DNA from: JALORV01 sp963724365
GTDB lineage: Bacteria; Pseudomonadota; Gammaproteobacteria; Burkholderiales; Burkholderiaceae_F
Reading direction: 5' to 3'
NCBI GenBank assembly: GCA_963724365.1
Contig: CAVRUR010000005.1
Coordinates: 1 to 64,000, forward strand
DNA length: 64,000 nt
Made by a program: the position numbers and the translations under genes
Shown here: in pieces, positions 40,034-52,111 of the stretch
How positions within the stretch are numbered: the first letter of the stretch is position 1
Layout: every line of letters begins with the position of its first letter
The notes under the pieces: generated by a model
The model's database searches: none
Told to the model about the DNA's origin: nothing
The model's input: only the letters and a program-made list of their open reading frames with translations

Positions 40034-40264
40034 ATGAGCAAAGCGTTTACGTTTCGTCTTGGCTGGGCCGTCGGGCACCTCGACGCCAGCGCCGCCGTGC
40101 TTGGCACCGTTGTTCTTGCCGACGATGTTTCAGGCACCGAGGGCAGAATCTTCCCGACCGTCAACGGCGCGAACCTCGGTTCAGCCGCGCATCCGCTCAA
40201 AAACAAGGACGTCATCGAACTCGCCGGCGTGCGGATGGAGTTCCTGAGCGCGCCGGCGGTTTAG
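40034..40264 (+). CDS. Chimeric ORF: TfpZ N-terminus fused to FHA C-terminus
   Basis: An uninterrupted 76-codon frame was created at the junction of the tandem duplication. Residues 1-14 (MSKAFTFRLGWAVG) equal the start of TfpZ, residues about 15-30 are a diverged version of the same helix, and residues about 40-76 equal the C-terminus of the FHA protein with one substitution (S for N). The fusion is in frame and lacks stops. It would lie behind the terminator of pilin copy 1 and so be weakly expressed. Probably a by-product, but the intact frame deserves note. Confidence 0.5.
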   Translation: MSKAFTFRLGWAVGHLDASAAVLGTVVLADDVSGTEGRIFPTVNGANLGSAAHPLKNKDVIELAGVRMEFLSAPAV

Positions 40265-40405
40265 GTCGACAAAGTCCTCATCCGCTCGGATGAGACGCGC
40301 GATTAGCGGCACCGACTGCCGCAAAGCGTCATCGGCGAAAGCCGCAAAGTGTCAGGAGTGCCTTGAATTCACGGCACTTTTCTCAGTTTAGGCCGCAATT
40401 CCCCC

Positions 40406-40421
40406 TGGCACAGATCTAGCA
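40406..40421 (+). promoter_or_regulatory. Sigma-54 promoter of pilin copy 2
   Basis: TGGCACA-GATC-TAGCA is the duplicate of the promoter at 39257 with one base changed (G to A at the seventh position). It is 57 bp before the ATG of copy 2. Confidence 0.5.
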
Positions 40422-40477
40422 GAGTCTTGGTCATCGGCTAGGGGCCGTGTCTGACCGAGATCTTCACAGGAGAGTAA

Positions 40478-41014
40478 ATGAAACAGCAACTCAACCGTCT
40501 TCAGCGCGGCTTCACGCTGATCGAGTTGATGATCGTCGTGGCGATCATCGGCATTTTGGCGGCCATCGCGATTCCGGCATATCAGGACTACACGATCCGT
40601 GCTCGGGTGTCGGAAGGTATGGGGATGGCTTCGGAAGCTAAGGCACTTGTCTCCGACAACGCGTCGAACGCCAGCCCGGATGCGAACGGTGGATTGGCCG
40701 CCGGTATGCGCACAGGCGCCGCTACGACCTGTGTAGCAGCCGGTACGTGTACCAACCCCATCAACTCGCGAAATGTCACCAGCCTCACGGTAACGACCGT
40801 GTCAGGTCAAATTGATGTTCTCTACACGGCAGCGATTGCGCCGGCCGCGACGGCCACCGTATCCCTTATACCGCTATCGGGTGGAGCTGCCCTCGTTGCC
40901 GGCACACCGCCGGCGGCCCCGATTACGTGGACCTGCTACGCAGCTGGCAAGACGGGTGCGCCGGCCTCAGCCACACTGCTGGGCAAGTACGCTCCTGCCG
41001 AGTGCCGCGCTTAA
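40478..41014 (+). CDS. pilA: Type IV pilin, intact copy 2
   Basis: This 178-residue major-pilin-like protein is exported and assembled into type IV pili after PilD cleavage. The leader, FTLIELMIVVAIIGILAAIA helix and E5 are canonical. The globular part has two Cys pairs (TTCVAAGTC and TWTCYAAGK with AECRA) that can form disulfide loops; the C-terminal pair is the usual D-region. It differs from copy 1 by six amino-acid changes and three silent changes as well as the missing base. Sigma-54 promoter upstream, strong terminator downstream, and the pilin accessory gene tfpZ follows. Confidence 0.5.
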   Translation: MKQQLNRLQRGFTLIELMIVVAIIGILAAIAIPAYQDYTIRARVSEGMGMASEAKALVSDNASNASPDANGGLAAGMRTGAATTCVAAGTCTNPINSRNVTSLTVTTVSGQIDVLYTAAIAPAATATVSLIPLSGGAALVAGTPPAAPITWTCYAAGKTGAPASATLLGKYAPAECRA

Positions 41015-41039
41015 TCGAAGCAGTAAGTTAGGCAACGAA

Positions 41040-41061
41040 GGGGGCGCTCGCGCCCCCTTTT
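41040..41061 (+). terminator. Rho-independent terminator after pilin copy 2
   Basis: Same hairpin as at 39890: gggggcg, ctcg loop, cgccccc and TTTT. Because tfpZ begins 120 bp later, it should lower tfpZ expression relative to pilin or insulate it. Confidence 0.5.
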
Positions 41062-41183
41062 CAATTCGAGCAGGATTCAGACGGTGATTTCGTTGACTGC
41101 GTGACCGAGGATGCCCTTGTCAAGTCACCCAACCTGATGTTCGGCTCGCTCCATTGCTCCATTACAGCGCTTCAGCCGATCGA

Positions 41184-41954
41184 ATGAGCAAAGCGTTTAC
41201 GTTTCGTCTTGGCTGGGCCGTCGGGCACTTCGCCGTCAGCGCGGCTGTGGTTGGCACGATTATGCTCACCACTCTATGTCTATGGTATCCGCCACCTTTG
41301 GCCTCGCTGCAGGGGCTCGGAACGATTCTCGTCCTGCTTGCCGTCGTTGATCTCTCCCTCGGTCCGCTGTGCACGCTGCTCATTGCGTCGCCGAAGAAGC
41401 GTCCAGCGCATATAGCCCGCGACGTCGCCCTGATAGGCCTCGTGCAGGCGGCAGCCCTGGCGTACGGTGTTCACACGGTGTGGATCGCGAGGCCTGCCTA
41501 TATCGTCTTTAACAAAGATCGCTTTGATGTGGTCAGCGCCTCCGAACTTGAGCACGAGTACTTTGGAGGGCGCACGGCGGGAGAATTTGCGTCTCCTCCG
41601 ATCGGTCGAGCGCGATGGGTACATGCCGTTCCCCCGAGTTCGCTCGACGAGCGAAACAAATTGCTGCTCCAGGCAACTACCGGAGGCCCGGATTTGCGGC
41701 ACTACCCGTCGCTCTACCATCAATGGCCGAAGGACACAGAAGGAGTACGCGCCCGGCTGAAGCCCCTCGAAAAGTTGTCAACGCTCAGCGCAGAAAACGC
41801 AGCCGCGGTTGCGGAAGTCGTAGTGAACTCTGGGCTACCTCAAGACCGACTTGCTTATCTGCCCCTTGTTGGGCGCAGCCGTATCGGCGTGGTGGTCGTG
41901 AAGCGTGACGATCTTTCGGTGATCGAGACTCTCGATATAACGCCGGACTACTGA
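41184..41954 (+). CDS. TfpX/TfpZ family type IV pilin accessory protein
   Basis: This is a 256-residue inner-membrane protein with three or four N-terminal helices (AVSAAVVGTIMLTTLCLWY, LGTILVLLAVVDLSLGPLCTLLIA, ALIGLVQAAALAYGVHTVWIA) and a periplasmic domain containing RPAYIVFNKDRFDVVSASEL. Such proteins accompany particular pilin alleles in Pseudomonas, Acinetobacter and Burkholderiales and assist pilin stability or assembly. ATG 41184 matches the duplicate start at 40034. It is convergent with the epimerase gene, 20 bp apart. Confidence 0.5.
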   Translation: MSKAFTFRLGWAVGHFAVSAAVVGTIMLTTLCLWYPPPLASLQGLGTILVLLAVVDLSLGPLCTLLIASPKKRPAHIARDVALIGLVQAAALAYGVHTVWIARPAYIVFNKDRFDVVSASELEHEYFGGRTAGEFASPPIGRARWVHAVPPSSLDERNKLLLQATTGGPDLRHYPSLYHQWPKDTEGVRARLKPLEKLSTLSAENAAAVAEVVVNSGLPQDRLAYLPLVGRSRIGVVVVKRDDLSVIETLDITPDY

Positions 41955-41974
41955 AGACGCAGCGGTACCTGCTG

Positions 41975-43004
<1,030 letters not shown>

Positions 43005-43008
<4 letters not shown>

Positions 43009-44420
43009 GCGGTTAGCGGACTCACGATGCTTTGTTGACGTGTTGCCGCGCGATCATGCTGGCACCGTTCCTCGGCCAACGCCGACGGTACGTCCAGCCT
43101 TCGCTCGCGCAGCCGTGCCGCGTCGTACTGGTTGCGACCATCGAAGATGACGGGCTGCTTCAGCAGGCTGCGGATCCGGCGGAAGTCGGGGCTGCGGAAC
43201 TCCTTCCACTCGGTGATCAGCACCAGCGCGTCGGCGCCGGTCAGTGCTTCGTACTTCTCGGCGACGAGACTGAACCGCGAAGTGTCTCCGCTGACTTCCG
43301 CCAGTCGCCCTGCAAACGCCGTCGCAGCCACCGGGTCGAACGCGCGCACGGTGGCGCCGGCATCGAGCAGTCCGCGCACGATCGACAGCGCCGGCGCCTC
43401 GCGCACGTCGTCGGTGCCCGGCTTGAACGCCAGGCCCCAGACGCCGAACGTCCGTCCCTTGAGGTCGGCTCCGAACTGCTGCTTCACCTGCTCGACGACG
43501 TACTGCTTCTGGTGTTCGTTGCGCTGATGCGTCGCATCGAGCACCAGCGGCTCGACGTCGATCGTGCGCGCGGTGTGGATCAGCGCCTTCACGTCTTTCG
43601 GGAAGCACGATCCGCCGTAGCCCGCGCCCGCATAGATGAACGCGTGGCCGATGCGCGGGTCGGAGCCGATGCCGCGCCGCACGTTGTCGATGTCGACGCC
43701 GAGCCGGTCGCACAGGTTGGCGACCTCGTTGATGAAGCTGATCTTCGTCGCGAGCAATGCATTGGCTGCGTACTTGGTCAGTTCCGCCTCGCGTGTCGCC
43801 ATCGTCAGCACGCGGTCGTGGTTCATGTTGAAGGGGCGATACAGCTCGAGCATCACCTTCTCGGCGGCCGGCGCGTTGGCGCCCACGATGATGCGGCTCG
43901 GTCGCATGAAGTCCTCGACCGCGGCGCCTTCCTTCAGGAATTCCGGATTGCTGACCACGTCGAACAGTTTCGGGTCGGCGCCCGCGGCGGCGATCGCCTG
44001 TGCAACCTTGTCGCCGGTGCCGACCGGCACGGTCGACTTCGAGGCGACCACCGTGTACTCGTCGATGACCTCGCCGATCTCGCTTCGCCACCTGCAGCAC
44101 GATGCTGATGTCGGCCGAGCCGTCGTCGCGCGGACGGTGTGCCGACCGCGATCATCACGACCGGCGCGCTGAGCGTGCGGTCCTGCTTGCTGCGCCTGAT
44201 AGGCATCGTGCAGCGACGTCGTGAAAGTGAGCCGGCCGGACGCCACGCCTTCCTTGACGAGGGCCGCCAGCCCCGGCTCGTAGAACGGCACTTCGCCGGC
44301 CGACAGCCGCCCGACGCGCTCCGGGTCGATGTCGACGCAGAAGACCGAATGACCCACTTCGCACAGGCACGCACCCGTGACCAGCCCGACATACCCGGTA
44401 CCCGCAATGACGATCGACAC
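43005..44420 (-). CDS. ugd: UDP-glucose 6-dehydrogenase (frameshifted)
   Basis: It oxidises UDP-glucose to UDP-glucuronate with two NAD+. GTG 44420 begins VSIVIAGTGYVGLVTGACL (NAD loop GTGYVG). VPVGTGD, NPEFLKEGAA, the YAANALLATKISFINEVANL dimer region and the catalytic Cys in GAGYGGSCFPKDVKAL follow. Three +1 shifts crowd into 44080-44215: the true path passes from DAYQ through APVVMIAVGTPS and DISIVLQVAKR to IGEVIDEYTVV. Catalytic parts are outside the damaged stretch. It overlaps the epimerase gene by four bases. The pair probably feeds capsule, LPS or exopolysaccharide synthesis. Confidence 0.5.
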
Positions 44421-44504
44421 CAGCTTCTCCCGAGAAGATCGAGAGGCTACAACATCGGCGGCAGCGTCAACTTCTGGTGGTAGGCAGAAAGCGAAACGCA
44501 TGCG

Positions 44505-44703
44505 TCACTGACGCGCGAGGTTTCCCGAGGTGGGCGTTCGCGCTGAAACCGACGTCGTGCGGGCGTTCGCTGACGGCCGGATGCTGGTAGAGCAGGGTGC
44601 GGCCGCGCCATCGGTCACTCGATGACGTCCAGCCGCCTCGGCCGGTCGCTTGCTGTCTCGATCGGAATTGCGTGAGAAGCCGCGCGAGGTTGGCGCGTGC
44701 CTA
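44505..44703 (-). other. Gap between ugd and the sugar dehydrogenase gene
   Basis: I see no gene here. The dehydrogenase frame as written runs through this stretch only because it has slipped; in the correct frame that gene stops at 44704. Confidence 0.5.
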
Positions 44704-46085
<1,382 letters not shown>

Positions 46086-46121
46086 GGCGTGGCCTGCCCG
46101 AGGGCCGATGATCGCTCCAGT

Positions 46122-47285
46122 CTAGCTCATCGCCGCGCTCGCGATCACTCCCCCGCCCAGACTAGCTTCTTCCCGATAGAGCACGGCCGACTGCCCCGGC
46201 GTGACCGCCCACTGCGGTTCGTCGAACTCCAGTTCGAAGCGATTGCCATCGACGGCAGTCACCAAGCACGCGGCGTCTGATTGACGGTAGCGGGTCTTGG
46301 CGGTCAGTCGCGAGCCAACGTCCGGCGGCGCGCCACTGACCCATGCGGCGTCGATCACCTCGATGCGATCGGACATGAGCCAGGGGTGATCGTGGCCCTG
46401 CACCACCCAAAGCGTGTTCGTCACCATGTCCTTGCGCGCGACAAACCAGGGTTCACCCGATCCGTCCCGTGTGCCGCCGATACCAATGCCCTTGCGCTGG
46501 CCGAGCGTATAGAAGGCGAGGCCGACGTGTTCGCCGATCACATCGCCCGCCTCGTTCCGGATCGGCCCGGGGCGCATCGGCAGGTAGCGATTCAGGAATT
46601 CGCGGAACGGCCGCTCGCCGATGAAGCAGATGCCGGTCGAATCGCGCTTCGCCGCGTTCGGCAGGCCGATCTCGTGTGCGATCTCGCGCACTCGCCTCTT
46701 GTGCAGATCACCGATCGGAAACAGCGTGCTCGCGAGCTGCGCCTGGTTCAGGCGGTGCAGGAAGTAGCTCTGATCCTTGCTTGAATCGATGCCGCGCAGC
46801 AGTTCATACGATCCAATGTGCTGTCGCACGCGTGCGCTATCGGGCGCAACCGCGCCAGACTCCTTGAACGTCCGACGGGCATCGCCCGGGTTCCACCGAA
46901 CCCGGGCGTAATGTCCCGTTGCGATGTGCTCCGCACCGAGCTTGAGCGCGTGATCGAGAAACGCCTTGAACTTGATCTCCGCATTGCACAGCACATCCGG
47001 ATTCGGCGTGCGCCCGGCCGCGTACTCGCGCAGGAACTCGGCAAACACCCGGTCCTTGTACTCGGCGGCGAAGTTGACGGCTTCGAGCTCGATGCCGACC
47101 ACGTCGGCCGCGGCGGCCGCGTCGATCAGATCCTGCCGCGTCGAGCAGTACTCGTCGTCGTCGTCGTCTTCCCAGTTCTTCATGAACAGGCCGACGACCT
47201 CGTAGCCCTGCTGCTTCAGCAGATGCGCCGCGACCGAGGAGTCGACCCCGCCCGACATGCCGATAACAACGCGCCCCTTGTTCAT
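46122..47285 (-). CDS. mnmA: tRNA-specific 2-thiouridylase MnmA
   Basis: It thiolates U34 of the Lys, Glu and Gln tRNAs, fitting the nearby tRNA-Lys(TTT). The 387-residue protein has the PP-loop MSGGVDSSVAA, FMKNWEDDDDDEYCS, the catalytic Cys in NPDVLCNAEIKFKAF, and the second Cys in STGICFIGERPF. HHRLNQ-type SSKDQSYFLHRLNQAQL is also present. Its start overlaps the Nudix gene stop by four bases. Frame intact. Confidence 0.5.
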   Translation of the reverse strand: MNKGRVVIGMSGGVDSSVAAHLLKQQGYEVVGLFMKNWEDDDDDEYCSTRQDLIDAAAAADVVGIELEAVNFAAEYKDRVFAEFLREYAAGRTPNPDVLCNAEIKFKAFLDHALKLGAEHIATGHYARVRWNPGDARRTFKESGAVAPDSARVRQHIGSYELLRGIDSSKDQSYFLHRLNQAQLASTLFPIGDLHKRRVREIAHEIGLPNAAKRDSTGICFIGERPFREFLNRYLPMRPGPIRNEAGDVIGEHVGLAFYTLGQRKGIGIGGTRDGSGEPWFVARKDMVTNTLWVVQGHDHPWLMSDRIEVIDAAWVSGAPPDVGSRLTAKTRYRQSDAACLVTAVDGNRFELEFDEPQWAVTPGQSAVLYREEASLGGGVIASAAMS

Positions 47286-47758
47286 CCGATGGCAGATGGG
47301 TGCGCGTAAACGAGACTCAACGGATAGCGCTTTCCCGCGAGGTAATCATCGATGCACTTCATCACCAGAGGGCTGCGATGCGTGGGGATGCGTGCACGCA
47401 CCTCGTCGGCCGTGAGCCAGAGCGTGCGCAGGATGCCCGTGTCGAGCGGCCGGCCGGGCTCGGCATCGCCGACGGTCCCGACAAAGGCAATGCGCAGGTA
47501 GGTAACCGGCGTTGCGTCGCGTGCAGATGCGGAGCGCGCCATGTAGATGCCGAGCAACGCGCCGGGCGCGAATGCGCACGCCGTTTCTTCCAGCGTTTCG
47601 CGGATCGCACCGTCGACGGGCGTCTCGCCGGGATCGAGGTGGCCGGCCGGTTGGTTGAGCCGGACGCCTTCCGGCGTCTCCTCTTCGACCAGCAGAAAGC
47701 GGCCGTTGTGCTCGATCACGGCGGCCACCGTGACGTTGGGCTTCCAGACGGCGGACAT
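47282..47758 (-). CDS. nudJ: Nudix hydrolase, NudJ-like phosphatase
   Basis: This is a 158-residue Nudix protein. The box GHLDPGETPVDGAIRETLEE fits GX5EX7REUXEE, with TAC following. NudJ-type enzymes hydrolyse hydroxymethylpyrimidine pyrophosphate (thiamine-related) and nucleotides, and are commonly placed beside mnmA. ATG 47758 (MSAVWKPNVTVAAVIE) is chosen; the frame opens at a TTG two codons earlier. Transcribed divergently from pntAA across 200 bp. Confidence 0.5.
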   Translation of the reverse strand: MSAVWKPNVTVAAVIEHNGRFLLVEEETPEGVRLNQPAGHLDPGETPVDGAIRETLEETACAFAPGALLGIYMARSASARDATPVTYLRIAFVGTVGDAEPGRPLDTGILRTLWLTADEVRARIPTHRSPLVMKCIDDYLAGKRYPLSLVYAHPSAIG

Positions 47759-47958
47759 GGGCAATGGTTCCGGCGCGCCGCCGCGTGCGTGGCGGTGGTG
47801 CTTTCGCGTAAAGTCGCGATTCTATCGGCCGAGCCCACCGCGGCGGCCGGATCGGAAGGCTGCCATCCAAGAGCAGCCGCGGGCGAAGAAGCAGAAGACA
47901 AAATGCGCGCAGCAAGACACAACGCACGAGTGAACGCAAGAGCGAGAGGGACTGCTGT

Positions 47959-49077
47959 ATGAAGATCGGAGTGCCCGCAGAAGTTCGTCCGGGCGAGACC
48001 CGCGTGGCCGCGACTCCCGAGACCGTCAAGAAACTGGTGGCGGGCAAGCACAGCGTCATCGTGCAGTCGGGTGCGGGAGCCTCGGCGAGTTACACGGACG
48101 ACGCCTACACCGCCGCTGGAGCCACGCTGGCCAGCGCAGCCGAGGCGCTGTCTGCCGACATGGTGCTGAAAGTGCGCCTGCCGGTCGAGTCGGAACTCGG
48201 GGTGATGAAGCGAGGCGGCGTGCTGATCGGCATGCTCGAGCCGTTCAACAACGACGGCATCGCGGCGATGAACGCTGCGGGACTCACCGCCTTCGCCCTC
48301 GAGGCCGCACCGCGCACGACGCGCGCGCAGAGCATGGACGTGCTGTCGTCGCAAGCGAACATCGCCGGCTACAAGTCGGTGCTGATGGCGGCGAACACGT
48401 TCGGCAAGCTGATGCCGATGATGATGACGGCGGCGGGCACGATCAAGGCCGCACGCGTGCTGATCCTCGGCGCGGGTGTGGCCGGCCTGCAGGCGATCGC
48501 AACTGCCAAGCGACTCGGCGCGGTGGTCGAGGCATCGGACGTGCGGCCGGCGGTCAAGGAGCAGATCGAGTCGCTCGGCGCCAAGTTCGTCGACGTGCCC
48601 TACGAGACCGACGAGGAGCGCGAGATCGCCAAGGGCGTCGGCGGCTATGCGCGGCCAATGCCGGCATCGTGGATGCAACGGCAGGCAGCCGCCGTCGGCG
48701 AGCGGCTCAAGCAGGCCAACATCGCGATCGCCACTGCACTGATTCCCGGCCGCAAGGCGCCGGTGCTGATCACCGAAGAGATGGTCAAGGCCATGCAGCC
48801 GGGCTCGGTGATCCTCGACATGGCGGTCGAGCAGGGCGGCAACTGCGCGCTGTCGGAACTCGGCAGGACCGTGACGAAGCACGGCGTGCACATCATCGGC
48901 CAGCCCAACATTCCGGCGCTGGTGCCGACCGATACGTCGGCGCTCTATGCGCGAAACGTGCTGGACTTCCTCAAGCTCGTCGTCGACAAGGATGGCAACT
49001 TCACGCTGCCTGCAGAGGATGACATCGTGGCGGCCTGCCTGATGTGTGCAGGCGGCGAGATCAAGCGCAAGAACTGA
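47959..49077 (+). CDS. pntAA: NAD(P) transhydrogenase subunit alpha part 1
   Basis: This is the NAD(H)-binding domain I of proton-translocating transhydrogenase, 372 residues. It starts MKIGVPAEVRPGETRVAATP, and the NAD loop LILGAGVAGLQAIATAKRLGA, the RPAVKEQIESLGAKFV segment and LPAEDDIVAACLMC are typical. Three-subunit architecture (AA, AB, B) is seen. The enzyme couples proton influx to NADPH formation. No defect. Confidence 0.5.
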   Translation: MKIGVPAEVRPGETRVAATPETVKKLVAGKHSVIVQSGAGASASYTDDAYTAAGATLASAAEALSADMVLKVRLPVESELGVMKRGGVLIGMLEPFNNDGIAAMNAAGLTAFALEAAPRTTRAQSMDVLSSQANIAGYKSVLMAANTFGKLMPMMMTAAGTIKAARVLILGAGVAGLQAIATAKRLGAVVEASDVRPAVKEQIESLGAKFVDVPYETDEEREIAKGVGGYARPMPASWMQRQAAAVGERLKQANIAIATALIPGRKAPVLITEEMVKAMQPGSVILDMAVEQGGNCALSELGRTVTKHGVHIIGQPNIPALVPTDTSALYARNVLDFLKLVVDKDGNFTLPAEDDIVAACLMCAGGEIKRKN

Positions 49078-49100
49078 ACGATAGAGACACCAGGACTCCC

Positions 49101-49418
49101 ATGGAAGCTGTTAGCCCGATAGTCATCAACCTGATCATCTTTGTGCTGGCCATTTACGTCGGCTACCACGTCGTGTGGAATGTCACACCGGCCTTGCATA
49201 CGCCGCTGATGAGCGTGACGAACGCGATCTCGGCCATCATCATCGTTGGAGCGATGCTGGCGGCCGCTCTGACGGAGACCGGACTCGGCAAGGCGATGGG
49301 TGTGCTCGCGGTCGCGCTGGCCGCTGTCAACGTGTTCGGCGGTTTCCTGGTGACGCGCCGGATGCTCGAGATGTTCAAGAAGAAGGAGCCGAAGGCTGGC
49401 TCCGCCGGGAAACACTAG
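49101..49418 (+). CDS. pntAB: NAD(P) transhydrogenase subunit alpha part 2
   Basis: This 105-residue membrane subunit has three hydrophobic helices: VINLIIFVLAIYVGYHVVW, PLMSVTNAISAIIIVGAMLAA and VLAVALAAVNVFGGFLVTRRM. TPLMSVTNAISAI and NVFGGFLVTRRML are hallmarks. ATG 49101 gives the normal start MEAVSP; it lies 23 bp after pntAA. Confidence 0.5.
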   Translation: MEAVSPIVINLIIFVLAIYVGYHVVWNVTPALHTPLMSVTNAISAIIIVGAMLAAALTETGLGKAMGVLAVALAAVNVFGGFLVTRRMLEMFKKKEPKAGSAGKH

Positions 49419-49427
49419 GGGCGGGCC

Positions 49428-50858
<1,431 letters not shown>

Positions 50859-50863
50859 GATTC

Positions 50864-50939
50864 ATCGCCGCGCCTGGCCCTGCGCCCCGTGCGGCCCCGC
50901 CACGACCAACGGGGACTCTGAGACAGGTGCCATGCAGTC
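50864..50939 (+). repeat. Conserved leader element before pncA
   Basis: About 65 bp reading from cgccgcgcctggccctgcg to actctgagacaggt, plus the start context ccatgcag, is repeated in inverse orientation before glcF (55272 down to 55193). By eye it differs at about eight positions and a short indel. Both copies end at the start codon of a metabolic gene. It could be a shared 5' leader or regulatory site, or the end of a dispersed repeat. Confidence 0.5.
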
Positions 50940-51552
50940 TGACGCGCTGCTGCTTGTCGTCGACATCCAGAACGACTTCCTGCCCGGCGGAGCACTCGCC
51001 GTCGAGCGGGGCGACGAAGTGATCAGCGTCATCAACCGGATCGCCGTGCGCTTCGACAACGTCCTGCTGACGCAGGACTGGCACACCGCGGGTCATATCT
51101 CGTTCGCCTCATCGCATGCCGGCAAGGCACCGTTTTCGACGATCGAGCTCGACTACGGCCGACAGGTGCTGTGGCCGGATCATTGCGTTCAGGGCACGTA
51201 CGGCGCCGCTTTCGCGCAACGCCTGGTCGTGCCGCATGCGCAGGGCGTGATACGCAAGGGCTATCACGCTCATACCGACAGCTACTCGGCATTTCTCGAG
51301 GCCGATCGCCGCACGCCCACCGGGCTGACCGGGCTGCTGAACGAGCGCGGATTTCGCACGGTCTATCTCGCGGGGCTGGCGCTGGATTTCTGCGTCGCCT
51401 GGAGCGCGCTCGATGCCCGACTGCGCGGGTTCGAGGCCATCGTCATCGACGATGCCTGTCGTGCGATCGACACCAATGGCTCGCTCGATGCCGCGCAGCG
51501 CGCCTTCACTGATGCCGGCGTTCGTGTGATCGCCTCTGACACGCTTCAGTGA
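50932..51552 (+). CDS. pncA: Nicotinamidase PncA
   Basis: It hydrolyses nicotinamide to nicotinate for NAD salvage (and activates pyrazinamide in other bacteria). The 206-residue isochorismatase-fold protein has the catalytic Asp in VVDIQNDFLPGG, metal ligands in TQDWHTAGHISFAS, the Lys in VIRKGYHAHTDSYSAF and the nucleophilic Cys in LALDFCVAWSALDA. It follows pntB, so an NAD(P) redox and NAD salvage unit is formed. A repeated leader element precedes its ATG. Confidence 0.5.
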   Translation: MQSDALLLVVDIQNDFLPGGALAVERGDEVISVINRIAVRFDNVLLTQDWHTAGHISFASSHAGKAPFSTIELDYGRQVLWPDHCVQGTYGAAFAQRLVVPHAQGVIRKGYHAHTDSYSAFLEADRRTPTGLTGLLNERGFRTVYLAGLALDFCVAWSALDARLRGFEAIVIDDACRAIDTNGSLDAAQRAFTDAGVRVIASDTLQ

Positions 51553-51683
51553 CTCCGCTGCGCTGGGCCTCGGTAACACTTCGTTACGACTCTCACATTC
51601 CGCGACCGGCGGCACTTGACCGCGCACAAGGTCGCGAGGGACTGCAGTCCTAACCTGTGCACATCGATACGAAGGAGGTTGCG

Positions 51684-52111
51684 ATGACACGGATGGCTGG
51701 ACAACGTCGGACTTGGGTGAGCTTGGGCCTGGCAGCCGCGACTGCCGTGCTGGCAGTCGGCACGGCGCTCGCGCATGGTGGGTACGGACCCGGGCATGAC
51801 ATGGGCTGCGGCGCCGGCACTGGTCCGGGAGGTTGCGGCGCGGGAGTCGGACCCGACATGCGCCAGGGAATGGGGCGGGGCACGGGCCAGGGCACGGGCC
51901 GGGTCAGGGCGTGTCGTTGCTTACCGAGGAAGAGCGCACTGCGCACCGCGCAAAGATGCAAAGCCTCGCGTCGGTTGACGAATGCAAGGCTTACATCGCC
52001 GACTTCAGCCAGCAGCTACAGGCGAAGGCCAAGGAAAAGGGAGCGGCGGTCGGCGGCCCGAATGCCGCGATGTGTGACCGCATGCAGGCGCACGGTCGCT
52101 TCACGAAGTAG
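51684..52111 (+). CDS. Small secreted Gly/His-rich protein (frameshifted)
   Basis: A signal peptide (WVSLGLAAATAVLAVGTALA) is followed by a Gly/Met/His-rich stretch with two Cys and then a helical end containing LTEEERTAHRAKMQSLASVD, ECKAYIADFSQQLQAKAKEKG and AAMCDRMQ. The first part reads in frame 3 and the second in frame 2, a -1 shift near 51900-51910 inside a gggc-rich tract. It resembles small Spy/CpxP-like or DUF-type periplasmic proteins that bind metals, but I cannot name a family. ATG 51684 has gaaggagg upstream. Confidence 0.5.

Larger units (their letters stand above)
39001..40120. repeat. Tandem duplication, unit A (FHA end-pilin-tfpZ start)
   Basis: This is the first copy of a unit repeated with a 1,149-bp period. 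It contains the last about 115 bp of the FHA gene, the sigma-54 promoter, pilin copy 1, a terminator and the first about 80 bp of tfpZ. Identity with unit B is near-perfect from the pilin ATG to the tfpZ start, and only about 90 percent by eye in the 215 bp between FHA stop and pilin ATG. Confidence 0.5.
40150..41270. repeat. Tandem duplication, unit B
   Basis: This is the second copy of the 1,149-bp unit, ending inside the complete tfpZ gene. Anchoring pairs are FHA stop 39114/40264, promoter 39257/40406, pilin ATG 39329/40478, terminator 39890/41040 and tfpZ ATG 40034/41184. The last two are shifted by 1,150 because pilin copy 1 lacks one base. The junction between units lies at about 40120-40150, where the sequence matches neither parent well. 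Confidence 0.5.
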
